Assembly: GCA_947500005.1 (NCBI GenBank)
Contig: CANMQJ010000001.1
Span: 310,001-374,000, forward strand
Reading direction: 5' to 3'
Length of the DNA: 64,000 nt
From: an uncultured Paracoccaceae bacterium
GTDB lineage: Bacteria; Pseudomonadota; Alphaproteobacteria; Rhodobacterales; Rhodobacteraceae
A program made the position numbers and the translations under genes. Position 1 is the first letter of the stretch; every line of letters begins with the position of its first letter. Below the pieces are notes generated by a model. The model was not told where the DNA came from. It worked only from the letters and a program-made list of their open reading frames with translations, and did not search any database. Positions 9,047 to 17,527 of the stretch are shown piece by piece.

Positions 9047-10003
9047 ATGCGCGTCATACTCTTGGCCTTGGCAGTGGCGGCGATTCTGGCGGCCGCCCTC
9101 TGGTGGTTCTGGCTGCGCCCGCGCCTGCCGGATGCCGAAACGGTCGCCGACGCCTATGCCACCCCCCTGCCCGAACCCGAAGCGGCGCTGCGCGTCTTTC
9201 ACCTGGGCCATTCTCTGGTCGGGCAGGACATGCCGGTCATGCTGCGCCAACTGGCCCAGGCCGGCGGGTTCGAAAACCACGCCTTTGCCAGCCAAGTGGG
9301 TTGGGGCACGCCGCTGCGCACGCATTGGGATCCCGACATCGAGATACCGGGGCTGGAAACCGTGAAGGACGGAGCCGACTGGCAAGACGCGCGCGAGGCA
9401 ATCGGCTCGGGCGACTACGATGCCGTGGTGCTGACCGAGATGGTCGAGATCAAGGACGCGATCCGCTATCACGAAAGTGCCAAGTATTTCGGCCAATGGG
9501 CCGATCTGGCGCGCGAGGCGGCGCCGGGCACGCGGATCTACCTTTATGAGACATGGCATTGGGTCAACGACCCGGCGGGCTGGGTCGCGCGGTTGGAAGG
9601 CGACCGGGGGCCACATTGGGAAAACGGCATCCTGTTGCCCGACCTCGCCCGCAATCCCGAACGCCCCGCCCATGTCATTCCCGCCGGCACGGTGATGGCA
9701 CGATTCGCGCGCGCGCTCGAGGAACGCGGCGGGGTCGAGGGGATCGCGGCGCCCGAGGACCTGTTCGGCCTCGACCCCGAGGGCAAGCTCGACCCGATCC
9801 ACATGGGGGACCTGGGCAATTACCTTGTCGCGCTGACGCATTACGCGGTGCTTTACCAGCGCTCTCCGGTCGGCCTGCCCTATCGGTTGACCAAGGCCGA
9901 TGGCAGCCCGGCCGTCGCACCCTCGGCCGAGGCGGCGCGGCTGATGCAGGAGGTGGTGTGGGATACCGTCACCTCAGACCCCAAGACCGGAGTAGGCACA
10001 TGA
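9047..10003 (+). CDS. Membrane-anchored SGNH-hydrolase-like protein
   Basis: The protein has 318 residues. A hydrophobic N-terminus (residues 4-22, ending WWFWLRPR) acts as a signal anchor and places the rest in the periplasm. After it come a GDSL-like block I (VFHLGHSL, Ser56) and a terminal DPIH catalytic Asp-His pair near residue 248, which suggests an esterase or acyltransferase-like SGNH fold. ATG 9047 is chosen because it follows GGGGAG and starts the signal anchor; in-frame codons upstream lie inside the transferase gene. The next gene begins with a related SGNH domain (compare ETWHWVND here with EAWHDM there) and overlaps by ATGA, so the two may act on the same substrate, for example acyl groups on a glycan. 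The substrate is not known. Confidence 0.8.
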   Translation: MRVILLALAVAAILAAALWWFWLRPRLPDAETVADAYATPLPEPEAALRVFHLGHSLVGQDMPVMLRQLAQAGGFENHAFASQVGWGTPLRTHWDPDIEIPGLETVKDGADWQDAREAIGSGDYDAVVLTEMVEIKDAIRYHESAKYFGQWADLAREAAPGTRIYLYETWHWVNDPAGWVARLEGDRGPHWENGILLPDLARNPERPAHVIPAGTVMARFARALEERGGVEGIAAPEDLFGLDPEGKLDPIHMGDLGNYLVALTHYAVLYQRSPVGLPYRLTKADGSPAVAPSAEAARLMQEVVWDTVTSDPKTGVGT

Positions 10004-12513
10004 GCTGGCTGGCGACGATTACCGGCATCTTCTTCATCGGGCACAGCCTGTTCGGGCCCACGAACCCGCAGATGATGGCCCAAGTTCTGGATGATCGCGG
10101 CGTGACGGTCGAGGCGCAGATCATCAACGGGGCGCCGCTGAGCTGGCAGTGGGAGCATGGCGACGAGGCGGAGGGAACGAATGCGCGCACGGCCCTGCCC
10201 TCGGGTCGGTTCGACACGGTGATCCTGACCGAGGCGGTGCCGCTGCACAATCACCTCGCCGGCGGCGGGACGGCCACGAACGCCAAGCGCTATTACGACC
10301 TTGCCCTGCGTGCGAACCCGGATGCGCGGGTGTTCCTGCAGGAGGCTTGGCACGACATGCGCTCGGGCAGTGGCGTGGACCTGCCGCATGACGACCGCGA
10401 CGACATTCCGTGGCTGGAACGGGTCGCGCAGGATCTGGAGGCGTGGCACGGCGTTCTCGACGCGGTGAACGCCACACGGCCGGAGGGGGCCGAACCGATG
10501 CGGCTGATCCCCGCCGCGCAGGCGCTGGCGCGGCTTGCGGGCGAACTGCGGGCAGGCACGGTGCCGGGGATACGCGGCATGGATGCTCTGTTCACGGACG
10601 ACATCCATCCGAACGACATGGGCTTCTATTTTCTGACCATGGTGCAATATGCGGCGATCACCGGCGAAAGTCCCGAAGGGTTGCCGCGGCGACTGAAGGA
10701 TCGCTGGGGCGGCAGCTATGACGCGCCGAACCCGGCGCAGGCGCAGGCGCTGCAACGGATCGCCTGGGCCGCGGTGCGGGATTATGTGGACAATGCCCCG
10801 CCCGCCCCGGCGCCGGTGGCGACGCCCGCAAGCGCGGAGCCCGCGGACACGCCGGTCGCGCTGCAAGCGGGTTTCGAGCCGCCGCCGATGCCCGAGGGGC
10901 CGGTGCCGATCGCCATCGGGCTGGCCGGGGTGAACGACTGGACGGTGCAGCAGCCCTTCATCGACGTGTTCAAGACCGCCCGCGAATGGGTGGGCCACCT
11001 GCCCCGGCAATGGGGCGGCGTGAGCCACGACGATCTGGCGACGGCCGGATATCTGGACGAGAACGGCTGGCCGCAGGCGATCCCGCCCGAGCTGGGCTCC
11101 ATCGGGACGCTGATCCTGACTGACCTGCCCGAGGAAGCGATGTCGACCGCCGGGCGCTATGTGCTGCGTTTCGACGGGCAGGGCATTGTCGAGGTGGGCG
11201 GGCGCGCTAAGAATGTGCGCTATGGCGACAACGAGGTGTCCTTCGACTTCCTCCCCGGTCCCGGATCGGTCGATATCCGCCTGCAACGGACCGACCTGGG
11301 CGGCGATTACGTCCGCAACATCCGCGTTGTGAAGGAAGAGCATCTTGAGATCTTCGAGGCCGGCGCGGTGTTCAACCCGCTCTGGCTGGACCGGCTCATG
11401 GGGTTCAAGGCGTTCCGCTTCATGAACTGGATGGAAACCAACAACTCGGCCCAGTCCGAATGGGCCGACCGCCCCAAACCCGACGACTATACTTGGGGAC
11501 GGAGGGGCGTCCCGGCCGAGGTGATGGTCGAACTGCTCAATCGCACCGGGGCGGATGGCTGGTTCAACATGCCCCACCTGGCGACGGACGAATACATGCG
11601 CCGCTTTGCCGAGATCGTGCGCGACAATCTGTGGATCGAGCAGAAAGCCTATGTCGAGTTCTCCAACGAGGTCTGGAACTGGCAATTTCAGCAGGCGCAT
11701 TGGGCCGAGGAACAGGCGCAGGCGCGCTGGAACAAGGAATATGCCTGGGTCGAGTTCTATGCCAAGCGCGCGGTGGAGATGGCCGATATCTGGACTGAGG
11801 TGTTCGGGGATCAGGCCGATGACCGGCTGGTGCGGGTGATCGCGACGCAGACCGGCTGGATCGGGCTGGAGGAAACGATCCTCCAAGCGCCGGACTGGGT
11901 GGCCGAAGAGCCTGGCCGCGCCATTCCCGCAACGCATTTCGATGCCTATGCCGTCACCGGCTATTTCGGCGGCGCGCTGGGGTGGGAGGACCGCTTGCCG
12001 ATGGTGCGCCGGTGGCTCGACGACAGCCTGGCCGCCGCCCGGGCCGCTGCCGAGGAGCAGGGTCTGAGCGGCGAGGCGCGCGAGGCCTTTGTCGCGGCGC
12101 ATCGCTATGACCTTGCGACGGCGCAGGCCTGGGCCGAGATCCGGGACGGCGCGGTTTCCGGCGATCCTTCAGACACGCTGCAAGCCAATCTGGAAACCGT
12201 GCTGCCGCATCATGCCGACGTGGCCGCGCGGCACGGGCTGGACCTGATCATGTACGAGGGCGGCACGCATGCGACGGCCTCGGCCCCGCTGGTCGACGAT
12301 GTCGAGCTGATGGCGTTCTTTCACCACCTGAACTACAGCCCCGAGATGGGCGAGCTCTATCGCGAGATGATCGCGGGCTGGCACGCGTTGGGGGGTTCGC
12401 TGTTCAATGCCTTCCTCGACGTGTACCGGCCCAATAAATGGGGCAGCTGGGGGCATTTGCGCTATCTCTCGGACGAGAACCCGCGCTGGGACGCGCTCAC
12501 CTCGTTCCGATGA
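10000..12513 (+). CDS. SGNH-hydrolase-like domain fused to a glycoside-hydrolase-like TIM barrel
   Basis: The protein has 837 residues. The N-terminal 265 residues are SGNH-like (FFIGHSLFG, Ser16; DDIHPND near residue 201). A Pro/Ala-rich linker covers about 265-295. The C-terminal part looks like a clan-A glycosidase: a motif NWMETNN is followed by a candidate acid/base in EFSNEVWN (Glu557) and a candidate nucleophile in YEGGTH (Glu753). Such proteins are often labelled cellulose-binding, although no carbohydrate-binding module is obvious here. No clear signal peptide is present at the chosen start, so its location is uncertain. It overlaps its neighbours by ATGA on both sides and sits between a paralogous esterase-like protein and a glycosyltransferase, which fits a role in trimming or modifying a surface glycan. 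Confidence 0.82.
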   Translation: MSWLATITGIFFIGHSLFGPTNPQMMAQVLDDRGVTVEAQIINGAPLSWQWEHGDEAEGTNARTALPSGRFDTVILTEAVPLHNHLAGGGTATNAKRYYDLALRANPDARVFLQEAWHDMRSGSGVDLPHDDRDDIPWLERVAQDLEAWHGVLDAVNATRPEGAEPMRLIPAAQALARLAGELRAGTVPGIRGMDALFTDDIHPNDMGFYFLTMVQYAAITGESPEGLPRRLKDRWGGSYDAPNPAQAQALQRIAWAAVRDYVDNAPPAPAPVATPASAEPADTPVALQAGFEPPPMPEGPVPIAIGLAGVNDWTVQQPFIDVFKTAREWVGHLPRQWGGVSHDDLATAGYLDENGWPQAIPPELGSIGTLILTDLPEEAMSTAGRYVLRFDGQGIVEVGGRAKNVRYGDNEVSFDFLPGPGSVDIRLQRTDLGGDYVRNIRVVKEEHLEIFEAGAVFNPLWLDRLMGFKAFRFMNWMETNNSAQSEWADRPKPDDYTWGRRGVPAEVMVELLNRTGADGWFNMPHLATDEYMRRFAEIVRDNLWIEQKAYVEFSNEVWNWQFQQAHWAEEQAQARWNKEYAWVEFYAKRAVEMADIWTEVFGDQADDRLVRVIATQTGWIGLEETILQAPDWVAEEPGRAIPATHFDAYAVTGYFGGALGWEDRLPMVRRWLDDSLAAARAAAEEQGLSGEAREAFVAAHRYDLATAQAWAEIRDGAVSGDPSDTLQANLETVLPHHADVAARHGLDLIMYEGGTHATASAPLVDDVELMAFFHHLNYSPEMGELYREMIAGWHALGGSLFNAFLDVYRPNKWGSWGHLRYLSDENPRWDALTSFR

Positions 12514-13355
12514 CGGGGCTCGTCAGCATCATCCTGCCGGCCCATGACGAGGCGGGGTATATCGACGCCTGCCTTGGCGCGCTGCTGGCCTCGGACTCGC
12601 TGCCTGCGGGGTGGGCGGCGGAGGTCATCGTGGTGGCCAATGGCTGCACCGACGACACCGTCGACAGGGCGCGCGGTCATTCCAGGGCGGCGCAGGCGCG
12701 CGGCTGGGCGCTGGAGGTGATCGATCTGGCGCAAGGCGGCAAACTGGGCGCACTCAACGCGGGCGACGCGGCGGCGCGCGGTCGGGTACGGGTCTACCTG
12801 GATGCCGATGTGCTGGTGGAACCGGCGCTGCTGGCCGCGTTGGTGGCGGTGCTGGACACCGAGGCGCCGCGCTATGCAAGCGGATGCCCACGCGTGGCCG
12901 CGGCGCAAAGCGGCGTGACGCGGGCGTATGCGCGGTTCTGGCAGGGCCTTCCCTTTGTCACCGAGGGCGTTCCGGGCTTCGGGATCTTCGCGATGACGCT
13001 TGCCGGGCGGACGCGTTGGGGCGATTGGCCGGACATCATCTCGGACGATACCTTTGCAAGGCTGAATTTCGCGCCCGAGGAGAGGGTCCGGGTCACGGCG
13101 GGCTATAGCTGGCCGATGGTGGAAGGGTTCGAAAGGCTGGTCCGGGTCAGGCGGCGCCAGAACGCGGGCGTGGCCGAGGTGGCAGAGCGGTTTCCGGCCC
13201 TGTTGCGCAATGACGATATCGCCGCCCCCGAAGCGGGTGGGCTGGTTAGACGTTTCTTGCGCGACCCGGTGGGGTTCGCCACCTATTCGGCGGTCGCGCT
13301 GGCGGTGAAATCCCCCCTCTTCCGGTCAGGAGAGCGGTGGGCGCGCGGCCGCTGA
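12510..13355 (+). CDS. Family 2 glycosyltransferase
   Basis: The protein has 281 residues. The N-terminus shows the GT-A strand VSIILPAHDEAGYID and IVVANGCTDDT, with the metal-binding DxD in YLDADVLVEPALL. Later motifs (GVPGFGIFAMT, DIISDDTFARL) match processive or polysaccharide-type GT2 enzymes. The start overlaps the stop of the glycosidase-like gene (ATGA), so it is the last gene of the operon that begins left of the window. Its 3' end overlaps the convergent GT4 gene by 30 bp. The donor and acceptor sugars are unknown. Confidence 0.9.
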   Translation: MTGLVSIILPAHDEAGYIDACLGALLASDSLPAGWAAEVIVVANGCTDDTVDRARGHSRAAQARGWALEVIDLAQGGKLGALNAGDAAARGRVRVYLDADVLVEPALLAALVAVLDTEAPRYASGCPRVAAAQSGVTRAYARFWQGLPFVTEGVPGFGIFAMTLAGRTRWGDWPDIISDDTFARLNFAPEERVRVTAGYSWPMVEGFERLVRVRRRQNAGVAEVAERFPALLRNDDIAAPEAGGLVRRFLRDPVGFATYSAVALAVKSPLFRSGERWARGR

Positions 13356-14540
13356 GCGGAAAAGCCCGGCGAGTTTCGCGGCCTCGGTGTCGATATCGTG
13401 GCGTTCGAACACGCGCGCGCGCCCGGTTCGGCCCATTTTGGCGAGGTCTTCGTCCGGCGTTTCGGCGGCCTGTGCTATGGCCTCGGCAAGGGCGTCGGGA
13501 TCGCCTGCGGGCACAAGCCAGCCAGTACGGCCCTCCTGCACCAGTTCGGGGGTTCCGGCGATATAGGTGGCGATCACGGGGCGCGCTGCGGCCATCGCCT
13601 CCATCACCACCATGGGCAGACCTTCGGCGAAGCTGGGCATCACCAGCGCGTGCGCGGCGTCAAGCTCGGCGCGCACGCCGTCCTGGTCGAGCCAGCCGGT
13701 CAGCGTGACCCTGTCGTCCAGCCCATGCCCGGCGATGGCGCGTTCCAGATCGGTGCGCATCTCGCCATCACCGACCAGCGCGAGGTGCAGGTCGGGCAGC
13801 CGGTCGCGCAGGCGGGCAAGCGCCTCGACCAGGATCATCTGACCCTTCTGCTCGACGAAACGGCCGATGGAGACGAGGCGCAAGGGGCCCTCGGGCAGCG
13901 GTTGCGGCGCGTCGAAGGCGTCGGGTTCGATCCCGCAATGGATCACGTGCAGCCGATTCCACGTCTCGAAATCCGCCCAGCGGCGCAGCTGGCTGCGGCC
14001 GAACTGGCTGACCCCGACCGCGAAGGCGGCACGGTCGAGTTTCTTGTCCAGAGACAGCGCGCGCGGTGCGTCAAACTCCTCTGGCCCGTGGACAGTGAAG
14101 GAGTAGCGCGGGCCGCCCAGCGCATGGGTCAGCATGGCGACAGCGGCGGAATTGGTGCCGAAATGGGCATGGATGTGTTCCACCCCCTCCTCGGCGCAGC
14201 GGCGGGCGACCCGGGCGGCCTCGGCAAGATAAATCAGGTGGCGCAGACGACCGGCCTCGGAGCGGCGCCCGCAGCGCCAGGCGAGACGGGCGGCGCGCCA
14301 GAACCGGGAGGTCACGGCCAGGGGCAGAAGGCCGGCCAGCAGCCTCATTCCCCCCTGATCCAGAACGTATTCGGTGCGCGCGGCCTCTTCCCGGTCGCGA
14401 GCATCCACCAACTCGGCCTCGGCGCGGCGCATGGCGATGCGCGTCACGTCGAACTCCAACCGCTCGAGCGCCTGCACCTCGCGCCGGATGAAACTGTGCG
14501 AGGGCTGCGGATAGGTATTGAGGACGTAGGCAAGCTTCAC
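13326..14540 (-). CDS. Family 4 glycosyltransferase
   Basis: The protein has 404 residues and a GT-B fold. The N-terminus reads MKLAYVLNTYPQPSHSFIRREV, the usual start of colanic/exopolysaccharide GT4 enzymes. VSIGRFVEQKG and the EX7E motif (FAEGLPMVVMEAM) in the donor-binding half support a retaining transferase using a nucleotide sugar, probably acting on the lipid-linked repeat unit of an exopolysaccharide. It converges on the GT2 gene with a 30-bp overlap and diverges from the flippase gene, with about 210 bp between them. Confidence 0.93.
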   Translation of the reverse strand: MKLAYVLNTYPQPSHSFIRREVQALERLEFDVTRIAMRRAEAELVDARDREEAARTEYVLDQGGMRLLAGLLPLAVTSRFWRAARLAWRCGRRSEAGRLRHLIYLAEAARVARRCAEEGVEHIHAHFGTNSAAVAMLTHALGGPRYSFTVHGPEEFDAPRALSLDKKLDRAAFAVGVSQFGRSQLRRWADFETWNRLHVIHCGIEPDAFDAPQPLPEGPLRLVSIGRFVEQKGQMILVEALARLRDRLPDLHLALVGDGEMRTDLERAIAGHGLDDRVTLTGWLDQDGVRAELDAAHALVMPSFAEGLPMVVMEAMAAARPVIATYIAGTPELVQEGRTGWLVPAGDPDALAEAIAQAAETPDEDLAKMGRTGRARVFERHDIDTEAAKLAGLFRSAAARPPLS

Positions 14541-14637
14541 GGGGGAACCCCTGTATCGGCTGAGGGTGGTCCAGACCTAGCCCGCCCGGGCAAGCGAGGG
14601 AAGCCGGGCGCGCGCGCGGGTTCGCGGGCCGCATAAC

Positions 14638-14657
14638 TTGTGGGTCCTGCGCCACAA
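14638..14657. repeat. Inverted repeat between GT4 and flippase genes
   Basis: TTGTGG and CCACAA form 6-bp arms around an 8-base spacer. The site lies in the divergent intergenic region, about 25 bp upstream of a promoter-like sequence for the flippase, so it could be a regulator site. The arms are short, so chance is possible. Confidence 0.3.
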
Positions 14658-14682
14658 CGCACCGCCGGGTCGGGCGGGCCGA

Positions 14683-14711
14683 TTGACCCGGTTGGCGGCC
14701 CTGCCTAGCCT
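14683..14711 (+). promoter_or_regulatory. Putative sigma-70 promoter of the flippase gene
   Basis: TTGACC and TAGCCT are separated by 17 bp. The -10 box lies 38 bp before the flippase ATG. The -35 box is good and the -10 box moderate. Confidence 0.35.
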
Positions 14712-14749
14712 GTCCGCTGGACGGCGGGGCGTCCGGGCTGAGGCCAGAA

Positions 14750-16108
14750 ATGAATCGTATCCTTACCGCATTCAAGGGCAGCAGCCTGATGTCGCGCGTG
14801 CTGCGCAGCGCCTCGTGGGTGATCGTGGGCTATGGCTTGAGCCAGGCACTGCGGCTGGCCTCGAACCTGGTCCTGACGCGCATCCTGTTTCCCGAAGCCT
14901 TCGGCATGATGACCCTGGTGGGGCTCGTGGTCGTGGGCATGCAACTGTTTTCGGATATCGGCATCGGCACCTCGATCGTGCAGAACAAGCGCGGCGACGA
15001 TCCCGACTTTCTCGACACGGCCTGGACCCTTCAGGTGCTGCGCGGTTTCCTTCTGTTCGGGCTGACACTGGCGCTGTCCGGCCCGGTCGCGAGCTTCTAC
15101 GGCGAGCCGGACCTGGCCAGGTACCTGCCAATCGCGGCGCTGTCGCTGGTGCTGGCGGGTTTCAACCCGACGCGGATCGAAACGGCGAACCGGCATCTTC
15201 TGGTGGGGCGGTTGATCAGTCTGGATCTGTCAGCGCAAGTGATCGGCATGATCTTCATGGTCGTCGCCGCCGTTATGCTGCAATCGGTGATGGCACTGGT
15301 TCTGGGCGGCGTTGCGCAGACCGCGGCAAAGGTCTTGCTGATGCATTTCCTGTTACCCGGCCATCGCAACCGGTTCCGGTGGGAGCGCGAGGCGGCATCG
15401 GAATTGATCCGGTTCGGCAAGTGGATCTTTCTGAGCACCGGAATGACATTCCTGCTGAGCCAGGGCGACCGCGCCATCCTGGGCAAATATCTCAACCTCG
15501 ATGTGCTGGGTCTCTACAATATCGGGTTTTTCCTGGGCAATTTTCCGATGATGCTGGGCCACGCGGTGTTCCAACGGGTAATGATCCCGGTCTATCGCGA
15601 CAGGCCGGAACGCGATGACGGCGGTTACCTGCGCAAGATGCGGCAGTTGCGGGCGGGGCTGACCGCCGGGACGGGCGGGCTGCTGCTGGTGATGGCGCTG
15701 GTCGGTCCCTGGCTGGTCGATCTGCTTTACGACGAACGATATCTCCTGTCCGGCCCGATGGTGACCCTGATCTCGATCGCGTTCCTGCCGCAGGCGATCT
15801 TCATGACCTACGATGCGGCGGCTCTTGCGGCGGGGGACGGGCGCAGCTTCTTCGTGACCATCATGCTGCGCGCCACGACACAGGCGCTGGCGATCCTCGC
15901 CGGGGTCGAGCTGTTCGGGTTGATGGGCGGCATCCTGGGCATCGGGGCGGCGGCGCTGGCGACCTATCCCGCGATAATCTGGGTCGCGCGCAAATACGAT
16001 GTCTGGGATCCCCGCCATGACCTGATCGCCGGGATCGCCGCCTTGTGCGGGGCGGCTCTGGCCTTGTCCGTACATGGCGAGAGGATCGCGGCGCTCCTCC
16101 CCTTCTGA
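14750..16108 (+). CDS. Wzx-type oligosaccharide flippase (MOP superfamily)
   Basis: The protein has 452 residues and about 12 hydrophobic segments spread over its whole length, starting with VIVGYGLSQALRLASNLVLTRIL and MTLVGLVVVGMQLF. This is the usual N-terminal pattern of polysaccharide-biosynthesis exporters such as Wzx and ExoT/WzxC. It should move lipid-linked repeat units across the inner membrane for polymerisation. It is a single gene with its own likely promoter and ends 4 bp from the convergent chain-length gene. A Wzy polymerase was not recognised in the window. Confidence 0.92.
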   Translation: MNRILTAFKGSSLMSRVLRSASWVIVGYGLSQALRLASNLVLTRILFPEAFGMMTLVGLVVVGMQLFSDIGIGTSIVQNKRGDDPDFLDTAWTLQVLRGFLLFGLTLALSGPVASFYGEPDLARYLPIAALSLVLAGFNPTRIETANRHLLVGRLISLDLSAQVIGMIFMVVAAVMLQSVMALVLGGVAQTAAKVLLMHFLLPGHRNRFRWEREAASELIRFGKWIFLSTGMTFLLSQGDRAILGKYLNLDVLGLYNIGFFLGNFPMMLGHAVFQRVMIPVYRDRPERDDGGYLRKMRQLRAGLTAGTGGLLLVMALVGPWLVDLLYDERYLLSGPMVTLISIAFLPQAIFMTYDAAALAAGDGRSFFVTIMLRATTQALAILAGVELFGLMGGILGIGAAALATYPAIIWVARKYDVWDPRHDLIAGIAALCGAALALSVHGERIAALLPF

Positions 16109-16112
16109 GCGG

Positions 16113-17384
16113 TCAGCCGGTGGCCGGATCCTCCAGGCCCGACCTGCGGCGGCGTCCGAAGGGCCAGCGGCGGCGGCGTCGCGTGTCGAGGACCGGCACG
16201 GTGACGACGGGCGTGATGCCCAGTTCGCTTTCCATTTGTCTGGACGAGCGGATGATACCGCTGCGCAGGTCGAGCAGCAGGGCCAGCGCGATGGCAAGGA
16301 ACACGCTTGCCGCGCCACCCAGAACGGCCTTTTTCTTGCGACTTTCGGTGATCGGATAATCCGGCAGCGCCGCCTCCTCGATCACCATCAACCGTTCGGA
16401 CTGGCGGTCGGCCTCCAGCTTGAAGCCCAGTTCAGCCTCCAGCCGGTTGGCGTGGATGCGGTCCAGCTCGGCCCTGAGCTGGGCGAGTTGACGTTCATAG
16501 GCGCCCAGCTGGCGTTCCAGCTGGGGACTCGTCGCGATCAGCGCCTCGATCTCGCGCTTGTAATCCTCCAGCAGTTCCTGCTGGTCGTCGAGGGTGGAAA
16601 GCTGTTCGCGGAACTCGGAGCGCATCCGTTCGGCGGTTGCAGGACGCTCGTCCAGGGCCACGCGTTCCATCGCCCGCTCGATCTCGATCCTTTCCCGCGC
16701 GATGGTCAGAAGCTCGGAGTTGAGGCTGGCAATCTCGTCCCGGCGCATATCGAGCGAACTGGGCAGGGCCAGGTTGTTGTCACGGCGGAAATCGCTGAGC
16801 GCGTCCTCGACCGCGGCGATCTCGGTCACGAGCGACTGTTCCTGCGCGTCGAAGAAGGCGAGCGTGTCCCGCGCGTTCTCGATCCGGTTCTGCTTGCTCA
16901 ACTCGACGGTGCGCTGACCCAGATCATGCGCGATTTGCTGGGCCAGAAGTGCCGTAGGCATCCGCGCCGAGATGGTCAGGACCGAGATCGTACCGTCATC
17001 GGCCATGCCATCGCGGGCGGCCGCCACCCCCTCGATCCGGATCGACTGGCGGAACATCCCCACCTTTTCCTGCGTGGTCAGCGCAGGCATGTCGGCGTAA
17101 AGGTCGTATTGGTCGATGATCTCGAGCACGGAATCCCGGGCCATCAGCCGGTGCTGGATCGCCTGGAGCCGACGTGCGGAGGAGCCCTCCACGGTGGTGC
17201 GCGCCAGCTCGTCGGCGATCTTGGGCTGCGCGATCTGGATGACTTCGGCGGATTCGTACTGATGCTGATGACCCAAAGCCCAAAGCACCGACAGGACGCA
17301 TCCCAACATGCTGATCGCGATGATCAGAAGCGTCCGGCGGCGCAACATGTCGAGGAAGTCGTCAAGTGAAGCTAGTGAACCCAT
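16113..17384 (-). CDS. Wzz/ExoP-like polysaccharide chain-length determinant
   Basis: The protein has 423 residues. A transmembrane segment near the N-terminus (RRRTLLIIAISMLGCVLSVLW), a long predicted coiled-coil middle (about 150-330, many Glu/Arg/Gln heptads) and a second membrane segment near 375-395 (AVLGGAASVFLAIALALLLDL), preceded by a Pro-containing stretch, are the hallmarks of polysaccharide co-polymerases. The Arg-rich tail (RRRRRWPFGRRRR) is cytoplasmic. ATG 17384 is chosen because GGAAGGA lies 6 bases upstream; the longer reading frame begins with an unlikely Cys-rich leader. It has no fused kinase domain. The separate ATPase gene just upstream probably supplies that part. Confidence 0.92.
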   Translation of the reverse strand: MGSLASLDDFLDMLRRRTLLIIAISMLGCVLSVLWALGHQHQYESAEVIQIAQPKIADELARTTVEGSSARRLQAIQHRLMARDSVLEIIDQYDLYADMPALTTQEKVGMFRQSIRIEGVAAARDGMADDGTISVLTISARMPTALLAQQIAHDLGQRTVELSKQNRIENARDTLAFFDAQEQSLVTEIAAVEDALSDFRRDNNLALPSSLDMRRDEIASLNSELLTIARERIEIERAMERVALDERPATAERMRSEFREQLSTLDDQQELLEDYKREIEALIATSPQLERQLGAYERQLAQLRAELDRIHANRLEAELGFKLEADRQSERLMVIEEAALPDYPITESRKKKAVLGGAASVFLAIALALLLDLRSGIIRSSRQMESELGITPVVTVPVLDTRRRRRWPFGRRRRSGLEDPATG

Positions 17385-17527
17385 GTCGTCCTTCCGGCTG
17401 CTGGCGAATCCCCGCCCGAGATGCTTGCTGCCCCCGTACCTTGCAAGGGAACAGGGGGAAAAACAGCATATCATGTCGTCGAAACTATGGCAGCCCCCGG
17501 ACCGGAGACGGTGAAATCACGCCGATT

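Noticed and set aside
9880..12102. A 740-codon open frame on the minus strand
   Set aside because: It lies antisense to the SGNH/glycosidase gene, whose motifs are clear. High-GC codon bias makes such shadow frames common.
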